The notes: generated by a model not told the origin, from the sequence alone. DNA of 64,000 nt from Kiloniella laminariae (GCF_027214005.1 NZ_JAPWGY010000002.1:186001-250000); one strand, 5' to 3'. Positions 45,593-54,915 are shown, counted from the stretch's first letter. Program-made: numbers and translations.

Positions 45593-47176
45593 TTAAATTC
45601 CCTGATCTTTGCGTTGATACGCCAGACGTAAAATAGCTTCTTCGGAAAAGGCCTCACGCGGGATTTCGCCCTGTACCCTATGATCTGACAAGACAAGAAT
45701 ACGATCACAAAGCGTAATCAGTTCTGGCAGCTCAGAAGAAACCACCAGCATTGCAACACCCTTTTGTGCCAGGCTGCGCATAATCGCATAGATCTCAGCC
45801 TTGGCCCCGACATCCACCCCCCGGGTGGGTTCATCCAGCAACAGAACACTTGGATCTCTTGCCAGCCATTTCGCGATAACAACCTTCTGCTGGTTCCCCC
45901 CGGACAAGCTCGCCGCCCGATCAGACAGGCCGCCACTTTTCAGTTTCAGCATACTGCCAAGCCTGTCTGCCAGACTGAGTTCCGCCAGACGATTGAGAAG
46001 CCCTTTTTGGGAAACTTTCTCCAGAGCTGCCAGAGCGACGTTGGCAGCGATTGCCATATCCAGAATGAGACCTTCGTCTTTACGGTCTTCGGTCACAAAA
46101 CCGATCCCCGACTTTATGGCTTCACGGGGGGATGCAAAAGAAACTGGCGTACCCTCCCGCATCATCTGTCCCGATGCCACAGGATCTATACCAAAAATCC
46201 CCCGCAGCAATTCGGTACGTCCCGCGCCGACAAGACCTGCGATCCCCAGGATTTCACCATAGCGCAGATCAAAAGAAACGCCCTCTTCATATGGCGACTT
46301 CGCAACCCTGAAATTCTGTAACGACAGGGCAACAGAACCCAGTTCTGTCGTTGTTTTTTCCAACGCCATTTCCTTGGCAAGACGTCGCCCGACCATGAGC
46401 GCAACAAGCTGGTCTGGTGACGTTTCCGAAATTTCTTCCGTAACAATCGTCTCTCCGCTTCTGAGAACCGTCACCCGGTCACAGTTGGCAAAGACTTCGT
46501 TCAGGTGGTGGGAAACAAAAACCACCGTTACTCCCTGTGCCCGGATAGCTGCAACGATATTAAACAGCCGGTCGGTTTCCCGGTCGGTCAAGGTTGCTGT
46601 TGGTTCATCCAGAATCAGAATTCTGCTGTCAGACTGCAGGGCTCTGGCAATCTCGATCAGCTGTCGATGCGCAATCCCTAACGAATAGACCCGGGCATTG
46701 ACATCCACGTCCTGTAACCCGATTGCATCCAGCGCAACCCGGGCCCGACGGTCCATCTCTTTTTTATCGAGAAGCCCCAGTCTTGTCCGGGGCATCTGTT
46801 CAAAGCTGATGTTTTCGGCAACAGAAAGGTGAGGCAGGAGGTTGAACTCCTGATGCACGACCTGAATTCCCCGAAACTTGGCATCTCGGGGGCCTGCCGG
46901 TTTGTAGACCTGTCCATCAAGCAAAATATCACCTGCTGATGGCTGGAAAACTCCTGTGAGGATTTTGATCAGCGTGGATTTTCCGGCACCATTTTCGCCA
47001 ACCAGAGCATGGACCTCTCCTGCGCGAAGAGAAAGGCTCACCCCCTTGAGGGCTTTTACCCCGCCAAAATTTTTGTGCAGGTCTCTGACCGTGAGGATAT
47101 CAGGCGAGATATCCTGCAATGTCTCCTGATTATCCGTTTGTCCCTGGGATGCTTCCCTTGTCTGGACGATATCCAT
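45593..47176 (-). CDS. Sugar ABC transporter ATP-binding protein (RbsA type)
   Basis: A 527-residue double ABC protein. Domain 1 has Walker A GENGAGKST (about 58-66) and Walker B ILILDEPTATL. Domain 2 has the degenerate Walker A AGLVGAGRTE, with LSGGNQQKVV and VLLLDEPTRGVDVG. This is the layout of RbsA/MglA/XylG proteins. It lies 87 bases downstream of the binding-protein gene, separated by an intrinsic terminator that acts as an attenuator. Confidence 0.93.
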   Translation of the reverse strand: MDIVQTREASQGQTDNQETLQDISPDILTVRDLHKNFGGVKALKGVSLSLRAGEVHALVGENGAGKSTLIKILTGVFQPSAGDILLDGQVYKPAGPRDAKFRGIQVVHQEFNLLPHLSVAENISFEQMPRTRLGLLDKKEMDRRARVALDAIGLQDVDVNARVYSLGIAHRQLIEIARALQSDSRILILDEPTATLTDRETDRLFNIVAAIRAQGVTVVFVSHHLNEVFANCDRVTVLRSGETIVTEEISETSPDQLVALMVGRRLAKEMALEKTTTELGSVALSLQNFRVAKSPYEEGVSFDLRYGEILGIAGLVGAGRTELLRGIFGIDPVASGQMMREGTPVSFASPREAIKSGIGFVTEDRKDEGLILDMAIAANVALAALEKVSQKGLLNRLAELSLADRLGSMLKLKSGGLSDRAASLSGGNQQKVVIAKWLARDPSVLLLDEPTRGVDVGAKAEIYAIMRSLAQKGVAMLVVSSELPELITLCDRILVLSDHRVQGEIPREAFSEEAILRLAYQRKDQGI

Positions 47177-47203
47177 AATCCGGGCCTTATTGACTGAAAC
47201 CAG

Positions 47204-47254
47204 AAAAAAAATGGATCAGCAGGTGGTTCTGTTTCTATCGCCAGCCTGCTGATC
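47204..47254 (-). terminator. Attenuating terminator between binding protein and ATPase genes
   Basis: A 10-bp perfect stem (GATCAGCAGG with CCTGCTGATC, 21-base loop) is followed on the minus strand by CA and eight T residues. It lies right after the binding-protein stop codon, so most transcripts should end there and the binding protein should be made in excess of the membrane parts. Confidence 0.85.
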
Positions 47255-47263
47255 TCATAAGAA

Positions 47264-48190
47264 TTACTTCTCGCCGGTCACAAGCGTTACCGGGGTTCTG
47301 ACCCAGCCCTGCGGTTTGGGTGAACCCGCAAGAACGTCAAGGGCAATATCAATGGCATTTGCTGCCATTTCCTGACCGAACTGGTCCACGGTTGCCAAGA
47401 GACGACCATCGGACAGCATCGGGCTGACAGCCGGAATATTGTCAAAGCCGACAACCATAATGTCCTTGGAACGCCCGGCAGATTCCAGAGCTTTCACCAC
47501 GCCGATTGCCATGGAATCATTCGCCGCCATAATCCCCTGGATGTCGGGGTTTGCTGTCAGAATGTTGGTGGCAACGGTATTGGCTTCCTCGGTTTCCCAA
47601 TGGGCAGTACGGGATTCAACCAGTACAAGTCCACCTTCCTTGATGGAATCTTCAAAACCCATCTTTCTCTGATGTGCATTGTCGGCACCGGGATTGCCTT
47701 CAATGATGACAACCTTGCCACCTTTACCAAGTTTCTGGGCCAGGGCATCCCCGGCCAGCTTTGCCCCGCCCCGATTGTCCGGGCCGACAAAAGCCAGTTC
47801 AACACCGTTTTCCTCTTTGGCTTTCTCATCCAGAGCAACGTCAAAGTTGATCACAACGATGCCGGCTTCCATTGCCCGTTTCAGCGGCGGGACAAGGGCC
47901 CTTGAATCAGCCGGGGCAATCACAATTGCGTCTACACCCTGGGTAATAAAGTTTTCAACGGCGTTGATCTGGGTCTCGATATCCGCTTCTGACTGCATAC
48001 CCACAGCCTTGAGGACATAATCCCCACGTTTCGCTTCATGGGCATTTGCCCCTTCAAGCATATTTTTGAAAAACTCGTTGGCCAGAGATTTCATCACCAG
48101 TCCAACAACAGGTTTATCGTCAGCCATTGCCGGGGCTGTCGCCAGGGCAAACGTCATTGCAGCAGCAGCTGCTACTTTCAAGATTTTCAT
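47264..48190 (-). CDS. Sugar ABC transporter substrate-binding protein (RbsB type)
   Basis: Periplasmic receptor of the importer, of the ribose-binding type. The Sec signal peptide is residues 1-23 (MKILKVAAAAAMTFALATAP then AMA). The mature start is PVVGLVMKSLANEFFKNMLE. I chose ATG 48190, which has GGGAAGAGG before it and gives a proper signal peptide; the open frame begins 27 codons earlier. Length is 308 aa. LacI-type operators lie about 100 bases upstream. Confidence 0.92.
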   Translation of the reverse strand: MKILKVAAAAAMTFALATAPAMADDKPVVGLVMKSLANEFFKNMLEGANAHEAKRGDYVLKAVGMQSEADIETQINAVENFITQGVDAIVIAPADSRALVPPLKRAMEAGIVVINFDVALDEKAKEENGVELAFVGPDNRGGAKLAGDALAQKLGKGGKVVIIEGNPGADNAHQRKMGFEDSIKEGGLVLVESRTAHWETEEANTVATNILTANPDIQGIMAANDSMAIGVVKALESAGRSKDIMVVGFDNIPAVSPMLSDGRLLATVDQFGQEMAANAIDIALDVLAGSPKPQGWVRTPVTLVTGEK

Positions 48191-48288
48191 GATACCTCTT
48201 CCCGTTATGCCACCTTGTTCAGGCACCAGAGCCTTTGGCGGCTTCTTTTTGCAATGAACCCAGCTAAACAAATTTGTTTTTGGTCGTC

Positions 48289-48308
48289 AATATGAAACGT
48301 TTCATATT
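48289..48308. promoter_or_regulatory. LacI-family operator 1
   Basis: AATATGAAACGTTTCATATT is a perfect 20-bp palindrome with the central CG typical of LacI/GalR-family sites. It is about 100 bases upstream of the importer binding-protein gene. The LacI gene at the other end of the cluster is the likely partner. Confidence 0.88.
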
Positions 48309-48309
48309 T

Positions 48310-48326
48310 TTGTATCGTTTCATATT
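48310..48326. promoter_or_regulatory. LacI-family operator 2 (half-perfect)
   Basis: The right half CGTTTCATATT repeats operator 1 exactly, while the left half matches only partly. The centre is 18 bases from that of operator 1. Together they form a tandem site. Confidence 0.6.
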
Positions 48327-48393
48327 GACGAGAATTTTATCCCTTTGGCAAAGCGGGTTAGCAGCAATAGCTATTTTCCTGAAAAGAAGGTTT

Positions 48394-48419
48394 AAAAACC
48401 CGTGCCAGAGTCTCCGGCA
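48394..48419 (-). terminator. Intrinsic terminator after the DUF3010 gene
   Basis: On the minus strand a 7-bp stem (TGCCGGA with TCTGGCA, one G-T pair) with a 3-base loop is followed after four bases by five T residues. It separates the DUF3010 gene from the importer promoter. Confidence 0.65.
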
Positions 48420-48444
48420 TCAAAAAACAGCAGACGGGTCGGCT

Positions 48445-48861
48445 TCAGATGTGTACCAGCCCCCAAACTCCGGCCAGAAAGGCTGTCTGCTGATATTTGA
48501 GCAGAGGTGCTGGAAAACTGATACTGCGTTTCTTTTCCATGGTCGCAAGAGCCTGCGGCGAAACAAGAACCACCTCGGGGCCAGAAATAATCTGGATAAG
48601 GGCCTCCATCTTGAAGGTATCCGGACCACCGGCAAATTTTCCCTTTTTTGCCCGTTTCTTGATCAGGATTTTTTCGACCCTGTTGTTTGCCATAAAATCA
48701 TCAACCGCTTTTCTGAAAAGAGACACCTCTGCAGCACAATCACTATCTTTCAGGGTGATTTTCCGGGTCACATGATCAAGAAGCTCAAAACACGCTTCCT
48801 GCCCCTGCAGCAAAACCAGAATTGCTTCATTTCCCTTCAGCTCAACACCACAAACTTTCAT
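48445..48861 (-). CDS. DUF3010 family protein
   Basis: A 138-residue cytoplasmic protein of unknown function. The opening MKVCGVELKGNEAILVLL, the central IKKRAKKGKFAGGPDTFKME and the later LVSPQAL are the conserved parts of DUF3010. The fold is suspected to be RNase H/Ruv-C-like in related groups, but I cannot verify that from the sequence. It is its own unit: divergent from the secreted-protein gene and closed by a terminator. Confidence 0.82.
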   Translation of the reverse strand: MKVCGVELKGNEAILVLLQGQEACFELLDHVTRKITLKDSDCAAEVSLFRKAVDDFMANNRVEKILIKKRAKKGKFAGGPDTFKMEALIQIISGPEVVLVSPQALATMEKKRSISFPAPLLKYQQTAFLAGVWGLVHI

Positions 48862-49007
48862 GCTCCCCCCTCAATCAGAAATATATCTGACACCTTTTCT
48901 GGAATTGTTTTGAACCCTATCCGCTCTCTTTCCGACAAACCAGATAAAAGGAAGCGAAGCAGCAACGCCAAGTTTCCCGCCAGTTCAACCAAACAGGAGA
49001 TCGGGTC

Positions 49008-49757
49008 ATGACACAGGTTATCACACACAGACTTCTTGCCGGGCTGGGTACCAGTCTGATTACCGCAAGCTTTATCGCCCTCACTTCAGGACCAGCTCTG
49101 GCAGGCTGTGTCCCTCTTGGAAATGGCCAGACCTACTGTGGACGCTTTCCCCCACCCCAGGCAAAGCTTGAACCAATGACAGCAACAAAGCTTCAAAACA
49201 GAGTACAGCCAAGTGAAAACCTGGATCAGAAGGTCCAGACAAGAACAACACCGACACGAACACTGCGTCCACAGGCACAATCTTTATCCAACCGCAGTAC
49301 CAGACCCACAGTTTCGGGACCTGTGATCTTTGGTGCCCCTGGTGGACCGGGAATACCTGACCTCGTTGTGCTCCCTGCCTACGGCGGGTCAAGCGGCATG
49401 CCAAATACAGGCTATTGCGGCAGCTGGAATGGTGGTAACCAGAGCGTGCGCTGGATTGTCAGAAACAACGGCACCGCTCAGGCAGCCTCCAGTGCAGTCA
49501 GCCTCGGTTTTGCAGTCCCCCTTGGCCAACCCTGGAGCGAAAAATACCCGACAAATCAGGTACTCAACGTGCCATCCCTGGCACCTGGACAGCAAATCCA
49601 GATGTCTTTTGCAATTCCGGCAGTTTCCTGGTCGCCAACGGCTCACCCCAGTGTCACTTTTGGCTTTGCTGCCGATTACCACCAGGACAACCTGGAACAA
49701 GGAGGTGAAGGTAACAACCTCGTTTCCAACGCTTTTTGCCTTGGCCCTGCCAGTTAA
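49008..49757 (+). CDS. Secreted CARDB-like protein
   Basis: A 249-residue exported protein. The signal peptide covers about residues 1-32 (ending GPALAG). Residues 35-110 are a low-complexity linker rich in Thr, Pro, Gln and Arg. Residues 125-245 look like a CARDB/immunoglobulin-like adhesion domain (SVRWIVRNNGTAQAAS; VPSLAPGQQIQMSF; GNNLVSNAFC). Six Cys residues (34, 44 and others near the ends) could form disulfides. AGGAGA before the ATG supports the start. Function unknown; a terminator follows. Confidence 0.7.
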   Translation: MTQVITHRLLAGLGTSLITASFIALTSGPALAGCVPLGNGQTYCGRFPPPQAKLEPMTATKLQNRVQPSENLDQKVQTRTTPTRTLRPQAQSLSNRSTRPTVSGPVIFGAPGGPGIPDLVVLPAYGGSSGMPNTGYCGSWNGGNQSVRWIVRNNGTAQAASSAVSLGFAVPLGQPWSEKYPTNQVLNVPSLAPGQQIQMSFAIPAVSWSPTAHPSVTFGFAADYHQDNLEQGGEGNNLVSNAFCLGPAS

Positions 49758-49785
49758 TGCCGATTAAACAGGACCAGCTGCGAAC

Positions 49786-49835
49786 AAAGGCCACAGTTAA
49801 CCACAGGGATATCCTGCAGGTTAGGTGGCCTTTTT
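49786..49835 (+). terminator. Complex terminator after the CARDB-like gene
   Basis: AAAGGCCAC pairs with GTGGCCTTT and is followed by TTTTT overlap. Inside lies a second helix TAACC/GGTTA capped by AGGGATATCCT. It looks like an intrinsic terminator with a long structured loop. Confidence 0.75.
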
Positions 49836-49916
49836 CCTGACATAAAACTTTCCCCTTAAGACCACAATACCCGCTCAGTCTTGAACCTGACTTTCAAACA
49901 GAGACAGGCTCAAGCA

Positions 49917-51053
49917 ATGTTCAAGTCCCCCCGCTTCCTCTTCACCAGCTTGATGGCATCCGTAGCAATCCTGAGTAGCAGCACAATCGTCATGGCAGCA
50001 AATCATGAAAACAGCACGTCAAAAGACCGTGTCGAAGTTGCTTTTGTGCTCGATACCACGGGCTCCATGGCCGACCTGATTGATGGCGCCAAGCGCAAGA
50101 TCTGGTCAATTGCCAACACAATCGTCGACATTCATCCCGATGCAGATATTCGCATGGCCCTGATTGGCTATCGCGATATTGGCGATGATTATGTGGTCAA
50201 ACCTTTTCCGATGAACAAGGATATCCAGGGGCTCTATGGCAACCTGGTCCGCTTTGAGGCTGATGGAGGCGGAGACACACCAGAGGCCGTTAACGAAGCT
50301 CTCAATACAGCAGTACGCAAACTCGACTGGGACGAAGACAGCAACACCCAGAGAATTATTTTTCTGGTCGGCGATGCTCCTCCGCATATGGATTATGCCA
50401 ACGCGCCGCAATACCCCGAAATCATCGAGGTTGCGAACAAGAAAGGTATCATCATCAATGCCGTACAGGCCGGAGAAGATAGCGAAACACGCGACATCTG
50501 GAAAGAAATTGCCCAACGTGGTCATGGAAGATATATCCCCATCCCACAGGACGGCGGCAAGATAACCATCATAGAAACCCCCTTTGACAATGACATCATC
50601 ATCTTGCAAAGACGGATTGATGAAACCGTTATTCCCTATGGTTCTGACAGCGAACAGTCCGAAGTCCGAAGTAAAATGACTCTCAAATCAGCAGCCCCCG
50701 AAGCGGTTCAGGTAGAGAATTCAAAATTTTATGCCAAACGTTCTGCTGAAAAGGAGGTGATCACTGGTGGCGGTGATCTTGTTGCCGACGTCAGAAATGA
50801 CAGCGTCGCGCTGGACAAGATTGAGGAAAAGCAATTACCAGAGGATCTGCAAGGCCTGTCACTCGCGCAAAAACAGGATTATTTAAAAGAAAAGCTGGCA
50901 GCTAGGGCAGAGCTGGAACAAAAAATGGCCCTGCTGATCAAAAAACATGACGACTATATCGCGGAACAACTCAAAGCCAGGGAAAACGCTCCCGCCAAAG
51001 CCGACAGCTTTGATCAGGTTGTAACCGAAACCCTGCGCGAACAGTTGAAATAA
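49917..51053 (+). CDS. Secreted von Willebrand factor A-domain protein
   Basis: A 378-residue exported protein. The signal peptide is at about residues 1-28 (ending IVMAA). The vWA domain follows at about 38-225, with the metal site DTTGS at 46-50 and GGGDTPEAV for the later Thr and IFLVGDAPPHM for the Asp. A charged, coiled-coil-like tail (LEQKMALLIKKHDDYIAEQL) closes it. I chose ATG 49917 for the signal peptide; a TTG at 49881 would add twelve residues. It may work with the CARDB-like protein next to it. Function unknown. Confidence 0.8.
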   Translation: MFKSPRFLFTSLMASVAILSSSTIVMAANHENSTSKDRVEVAFVLDTTGSMADLIDGAKRKIWSIANTIVDIHPDADIRMALIGYRDIGDDYVVKPFPMNKDIQGLYGNLVRFEADGGGDTPEAVNEALNTAVRKLDWDEDSNTQRIIFLVGDAPPHMDYANAPQYPEIIEVANKKGIIINAVQAGEDSETRDIWKEIAQRGHGRYIPIPQDGGKITIIETPFDNDIIILQRRIDETVIPYGSDSEQSEVRSKMTLKSAAPEAVQVENSKFYAKRSAEKEVITGGGDLVADVRNDSVALDKIEEKQLPEDLQGLSLAQKQDYLKEKLAARAELEQKMALLIKKHDDYIAEQLKARENAPAKADSFDQVVTETLREQLK

Positions 51054-51064
51054 CAGTTCATTCC

Positions 51065-51104
51065 ATTCAGGAGCCGCAGAAATCCCCTTCTCCGGCTCCT
51101 GAAT
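51065..51104 (+). terminator. Hairpin between the vWA gene and the radical SAM gene
   Basis: A 12-bp perfect stem (ATTCAGGAGCCG with CGGCTCCTGAAT, 16-base loop) sits in the 82-base convergent gap. It has no T-run, so termination may be Rho-dependent or it may block read-through from both sides. Confidence 0.55.
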
Positions 51105-51135
51105 TACGTCAGCTATTTACCGCAATTACCTGGGT

Positions 51136-53232
51136 TCAGGTTTTTGCCCGCAAGCTGTTCAAAGGACGACGGCGACCTTTTCCGGCATGGGTGGTAAAGA
51201 AAGTCTGCTCACCTTTCTTCTTGCCCATCCGGCGTCCCTCACCGATTTTGTTATCACCAGTCCCAAGCGGCTGATGTGCCGGCACCAGATGTTTTTTCCC
51301 CGGTCCGATCAGATCAGCTCGTCCCAGATTACGCAGGGCTTCACGCAGCATCGGCCAGTTTTCCGGATCATGATAGCGCAGGAAAGCCTTGTGCAGGCGT
51401 CGCTGCTTCAGCCCCTTGGCAGTCTTGACCACCTCGCCACTATGGCGACGGATCGGACGCAAGGGGTTACGTTCGCTATGATACATTGCCGTCGACAATG
51501 CCATGGGTGAAGGAATGAAATTCTGCACCTGATCTGCGCGGAAACCATTCTGTTTCAACCAGATCGCCAGGTTCATCATATCCTCGTCTTCACAACCGGG
51601 ATGAGCCGCGATGAAGTAAGGTATCAGATAGAGTTCCTTGCCCGCTTTTTTGGCCGCAGCATCAAACATCGACTTGAAACGCTCATAGGTTCCGATGCCC
51701 GGCTTCATCATTTTGGAAAGCGCACGCTCTTCCGTATGTTCCGGCGCAATCTTCAGATACCCCCCCACATGATGGGTCACCAGTTCCTTGATATAGGTCG
51801 GGCTCTTGACCGCAATGTCATATCGCAGGCCAGACTGGATCGAGATCTTCTTGACTCCCTTGATGTCCCGGCCCTTGCGATAGAGCTGGATCAGGCTCTC
51901 ATGACTGGTATCAAGGTTCTTGCAGACATCCGGATAGACACAGGACAGGCGGCGGCAGACCTTCTGGATATTGTCGTCCTTGCAGGCCATGCGGTACATG
52001 TTGGCTGTCGGGCCGCCAAGGTCGGTAATCTGCCCGGTAAAGCCGTCGACCTTATCCCTGATATCCTCGATTTCCTTGAGGATCGATTCTTCAGAACGGC
52101 TCTGGATGACACGGCCTTCGTGTTCTGTGATCGAACAAAAAGAACAACCGCCAAAGCAACCGCGCATGATGTTGACGGAAAAACGGATCATATCCCAGGC
52201 TGCCAGCTTGGCATCGCCATAAACAGGATGCGGGGCACGAGCGTAAGTTAGATCAAAGACCCCGTCCATTTCCGGTGTGGTCAGGGGAATGGGCGGTGGG
52301 TTGATCCAGATATCACGATCACCATGCCCCTGTACCATTGCCCGGGCGTTCCCCGGATTGCTCTCCAGATGCACAACACGGGATGCCTGGGCATAGAGGG
52401 CCTTGTCGGCGATGACCTCTTCATAGGACGGCAAGCGAACAGCCGTTTTGTCCTTGTCAGCTTCACGCAGTTTTTTTCTGGCTTCAGCCCGATCAGGGAT
52501 ATGGTGCAGGTCATTTTCATCATCGATGGAGGACATGTCAGCAATGGTCCAGCCTTCCGGCATTTCCTTGCGGACAATAACTGTTCCCCGGACATCCATA
52601 ATATCCTTGGGGTGCTCTCCGGCTGCGATACGGTGGGTCACCTCGACGATAGCGCGTTCGGCATTCCCGTAGAACAGCAGATCAGCCTTGCTGTCGATCA
52701 GAACAGAACGGCGGACCTTGTCGGACCAGTAGTCATAATGCGCTGTGCGGCGCAGTGAAGCTTCGATACCACCGATAATAACCGGTACATCCTTGTAAGC
52801 TTCGCGGCAACGTTGGGAATAGACAATCACCGAACGGTCGGGGCGCTTTCCCCCTTCATCATTGGGTGTATAGCTGTCGTTGTGGCGTACCCTGCGATCA
52901 GCAGTATAGCGGTTAACCATGGAATCCATGTTCCCGCCAGTCACACCGAAATAGAGATTTGGCTTACCCAGTACGGTGAAGGGATCGGCATTGTCCCATT
53001 CAGGCTGGGCGATGATGCCAACCCGGAAACCCTGGGCTTCCAGTAGACGGCCAATAATGGCCATGCCAAAGCTGGGATGATCGACATAGGCATCGCCAGT
53101 CACCAGAATAACATCACAGCTATCCCAGCCCAGCTCGTCCATTTCGGCACGGGACATAGGCAGAAACGGGGCAATGCCGAAGCGTTGTGCCCAATATTTG
53201 CGATAGGAAAAAAGATTCTTGGCTTCGAGCAT
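51136..53232 (-). CDS. YgiQ-family radical SAM protein
   Basis: A 698-residue protein of the conserved YgiQ family. A cobalamin-binding-like or N-terminal UPF0313 domain ([36 protein letters not shown]) is followed by the radical SAM core with CFGGCSFC, cysteines at 359, 363 and 366. The [10 protein letters not shown] and [16 protein letters not shown] segments belong to the core. The C-terminal tail is basic. Its substrate is not known in any organism I can name. It is a single-gene unit here. Confidence 0.93.
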   Translation of the reverse strand: MLEAKNLFSYRKYWAQRFGIAPFLPMSRAEMDELGWDSCDVILVTGDAYVDHPSFGMAIIGRLLEAQGFRVGIIAQPEWDNADPFTVLGKPNLYFGVTGGNMDSMVNRYTADRRVRHNDSYTPNDEGGKRPDRSVIVYSQRCREAYKDVPVIIGGIEASLRRTAHYDYWSDKVRRSVLIDSKADLLFYGNAERAIVEVTHRIAAGEHPKDIMDVRGTVIVRKEMPEGWTIADMSSIDDENDLHHIPDRAEARKKLREADKDKTAVRLPSYEEVIADKALYAQASRVVHLESNPGNARAMVQGHGDRDIWINPPPIPLTTPEMDGVFDLTYARAPHPVYGDAKLAAWDMIRFSVNIMRGCFGGCSFCSITEHEGRVIQSRSEESILKEIEDIRDKVDGFTGQITDLGGPTANMYRMACKDDNIQKVCRRLSCVYPDVCKNLDTSHESLIQLYRKGRDIKGVKKISIQSGLRYDIAVKSPTYIKELVTHHVGGYLKIAPEHTEERALSKMMKPGIGTYERFKSMFDAAAKKAGKELYLIPYFIAAHPGCEDEDMMNLAIWLKQNGFRADQVQNFIPSPMALSTAMYHSERNPLRPIRRHSGEVVKTAKGLKQRRLHKAFLRYHDPENWPMLREALRNLGRADLIGPGKKHLVPAHQPLGTGDNKIGEGRRMGKKKGEQTFFTTHAGKGRRRPLNSLRAKT

Positions 53233-53860
53233 AACTCACGCCTTATGTAATTTCTCGCTGACGATTATCCGGTTTCGCGCCACATCCAGGGCAGCGGTCG
53301 GCATTTCACTGCCTGTTTTAACTACTTGAGCGCCAAGGTCAAGTATTCCCTTGGTTTGCAGACGCAGACCAACCATGCAGAATCAGCGCCACTAAAAATA
53401 TGACAAGGCGTAATTTAACAGGGAGCAGCCGATCAGAATAGATCCCAATTCTGAAATTTCCATAAAACTTCCAAGAAACCTCTTGGCTTTTACTTCAGAA
53501 ACCCTTGCCATAAAGGAAAAGAAAAATATCAAATACTCTGAACAATATCATTCCCGTAGCTGTCTCTCCTGAAGGTCATCCAAAGAATTCTCAGGATATT
53601 TTTCCGTTTTATTTGACCGTTTGATCAAATAAAACTAGCATTGCTCTTGCGGTTAAATAAAAACGCACCCGGATCAACCAGGGTCGTACTAAAACTCTAT
53701 TCTTCATCTATCCGTATGCGGAACCTTCCCTTCGCAGTGAATGTTCCGATCGAACAAATAAGAATGAAATTATTGGAAAACAGCTGGATAGCCCCGCTCG
53801 TGGAAGCCTTCTATCCTGTATTTCTGATTAAATCGCACAATGAATCCAGGGAGGGATCTC
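53233..53860. other. Long non-coding region before the second BMP importer
   Basis: This 628-base region carries no convincing gene; the open frame from 53641 overlaps the importer gene in another frame and has no family features. Its main feature is the RutR-like operator at 53606-53635, with a possible promoter in which TTGACC (53613-53618) and TAGCAT (53636-53641) are 17 bases apart. The transcript would then have a leader of more than 200 bases. GGAGGGA precedes the importer start. Confidence 0.6.
53606..53635. promoter_or_regulatory. RutR-like operator in front of the second BMP importer
   Basis: The core TTGACCGTTTGATCAA (53613-53628) matches the RutR consensus TTGACCA-N2-TGGTCAA at 12 of 14 positions. 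Outside it the dyad extends perfectly over GTTTTA/TAAAAC, making a 30-base dyad with two inner mismatch pairs. The TTGACC also fits a -35 element, so binding would block the promoter. Confidence 0.7.
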
Positions 53861-54865
53861 ATGACAACTTTATCAAGACGGACGCTACTCGCTCTTGCCG
53901 GGGCAGGTTTAACAACCTTGGCTTTGGGCTCGACACCCGGTTTTGCCAAGACTCTGAAAGTCGCGGGAATTTACACACAGCCTATCCAGCAAAAATGGGA
54001 CGCGCGCCTGCATCAGGCACTGGTCGCTGCCCAAGAAGCCGGTGAAATCGAGTATGTATTTTCCGAAAAGGTTTCCAACACTGACTATATCCGTGTACTT
54101 CGGGAATATGCAGAAGGAAAAGCTGATCTGATCGTCGGCGAAGCTTTCGGCATCAGCAAGGAAGCCCGCAAGGTAGCCGATGACTACCCCGAAGTTGCCT
54201 TTCTCATGGGCGACCCTTTCAAAGCCCATGGCAGTAACTTCTCTGTCTTTGATAACTACATCCATGAACCCTGTTATCTCATGGGCATAATTGCCGGAAG
54301 CATGAGCAAAGCTGGCAAGATTGGCATGGTCGGTGGCTATCCTATCGGCGAGGTCAACCGCCTGTTCAATGCGTTCATGGCCGGTGCCCGCTCGGTTAAC
54401 CCAGAAGTTCAGTTCAAAGTGACCTTCATCGGCTCCTGGTACGATCCTCCCAAAGCCAAAGAAGCAGCCTTTGCCCAGATCGAGGCTGGTGTTGACGTCC
54501 TCTATGCCGAACGCGCCGGGGTGGTTGATGCAGCCAGAGACAAAGGTATTCTCGCCTTTGGCAATGTCAATGACATGAACAAGGAAGAAAACGGGACTGA
54601 TGTCGTTGTTACCTCGGCCCTCTGGCATATGGAAAATGCCATCGGACACGCCATTGAACAGGTCAAGGCAGGGACTTTCGAAGCCGCGGATTACAAAGAA
54701 TGGACCATGATGCAAAAAGGCGGCGCATCGCTGGCTCCCTACTACGAGTTCGACAACAAGATCCCCCCGGAAGCCAAAGCAAAGGTCGAAGAGATCAAGG
54801 CAGACATCCTTTCTGGCAGCTTTGTTGTCGAGATTGATGACAACGAACCCAAATCAACTTACTGA
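53861..54865 (+). CDS. BMP-family substrate-binding protein with Tat signal (pyrimidine cluster)
   Basis: Periplasmic nucleoside/nucleobase receptor of 334 aa. Residues 1-29 form a twin-arginine signal (SRRTLLAL, then a hydrophobic stretch, cleavage near GFA-K). The mature start TLKVAGIYTQPIQQKWD and GKADLIVGEAFG are of the BMP family. I chose ATG 53861 because GGAGGGA lies before it; the frame opens seven codons earlier. It differs from the Sec-exported receptor of the purine cluster. Expected cargo is cytosine or another pyrimidine, from codA at the end of the operon. Confidence 0.9.
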   Translation: MTTLSRRTLLALAGAGLTTLALGSTPGFAKTLKVAGIYTQPIQQKWDARLHQALVAAQEAGEIEYVFSEKVSNTDYIRVLREYAEGKADLIVGEAFGISKEARKVADDYPEVAFLMGDPFKAHGSNFSVFDNYIHEPCYLMGIIAGSMSKAGKIGMVGGYPIGEVNRLFNAFMAGARSVNPEVQFKVTFIGSWYDPPKAKEAAFAQIEAGVDVLYAERAGVVDAARDKGILAFGNVNDMNKEENGTDVVVTSALWHMENAIGHAIEQVKAGTFEAADYKEWTMMQKGGASLAPYYEFDNKIPPEAKAKVEEIKADILSGSFVVEIDDNEPKSTY

Positions 54866-54871
54866 GAACAA

Positions 54872-54915
54872 CCGTCTCTCCGGAGCTGAAAAGGGTATCC
54901 GCTCCGGAGAGACGG
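54872..54915 (+). other. 15-bp intercistronic hairpin after the binding-protein gene
   Basis: CCGTCTCTCCGGAGC pairs perfectly with GCTCCGGAGAGACGG (14-base loop), seven bases past the stop codon. No T-run follows. It should stabilise the 3' end of the binding-protein mRNA or act as a partial stop before the ATPase gene. Confidence 0.8.

Noticed and set aside
53742-53756. TGTTC-N5-GAACA inverted repeat in the importer leader
   Set aside because: Arms of only five bases and no second copy in the window; likely chance.
53641-54045. 134-codon open frame before the second BMP receptor
   Set aside because: It runs into the receptor gene in another frame, covers the Tat signal region and shows no domain; read as leader sequence.
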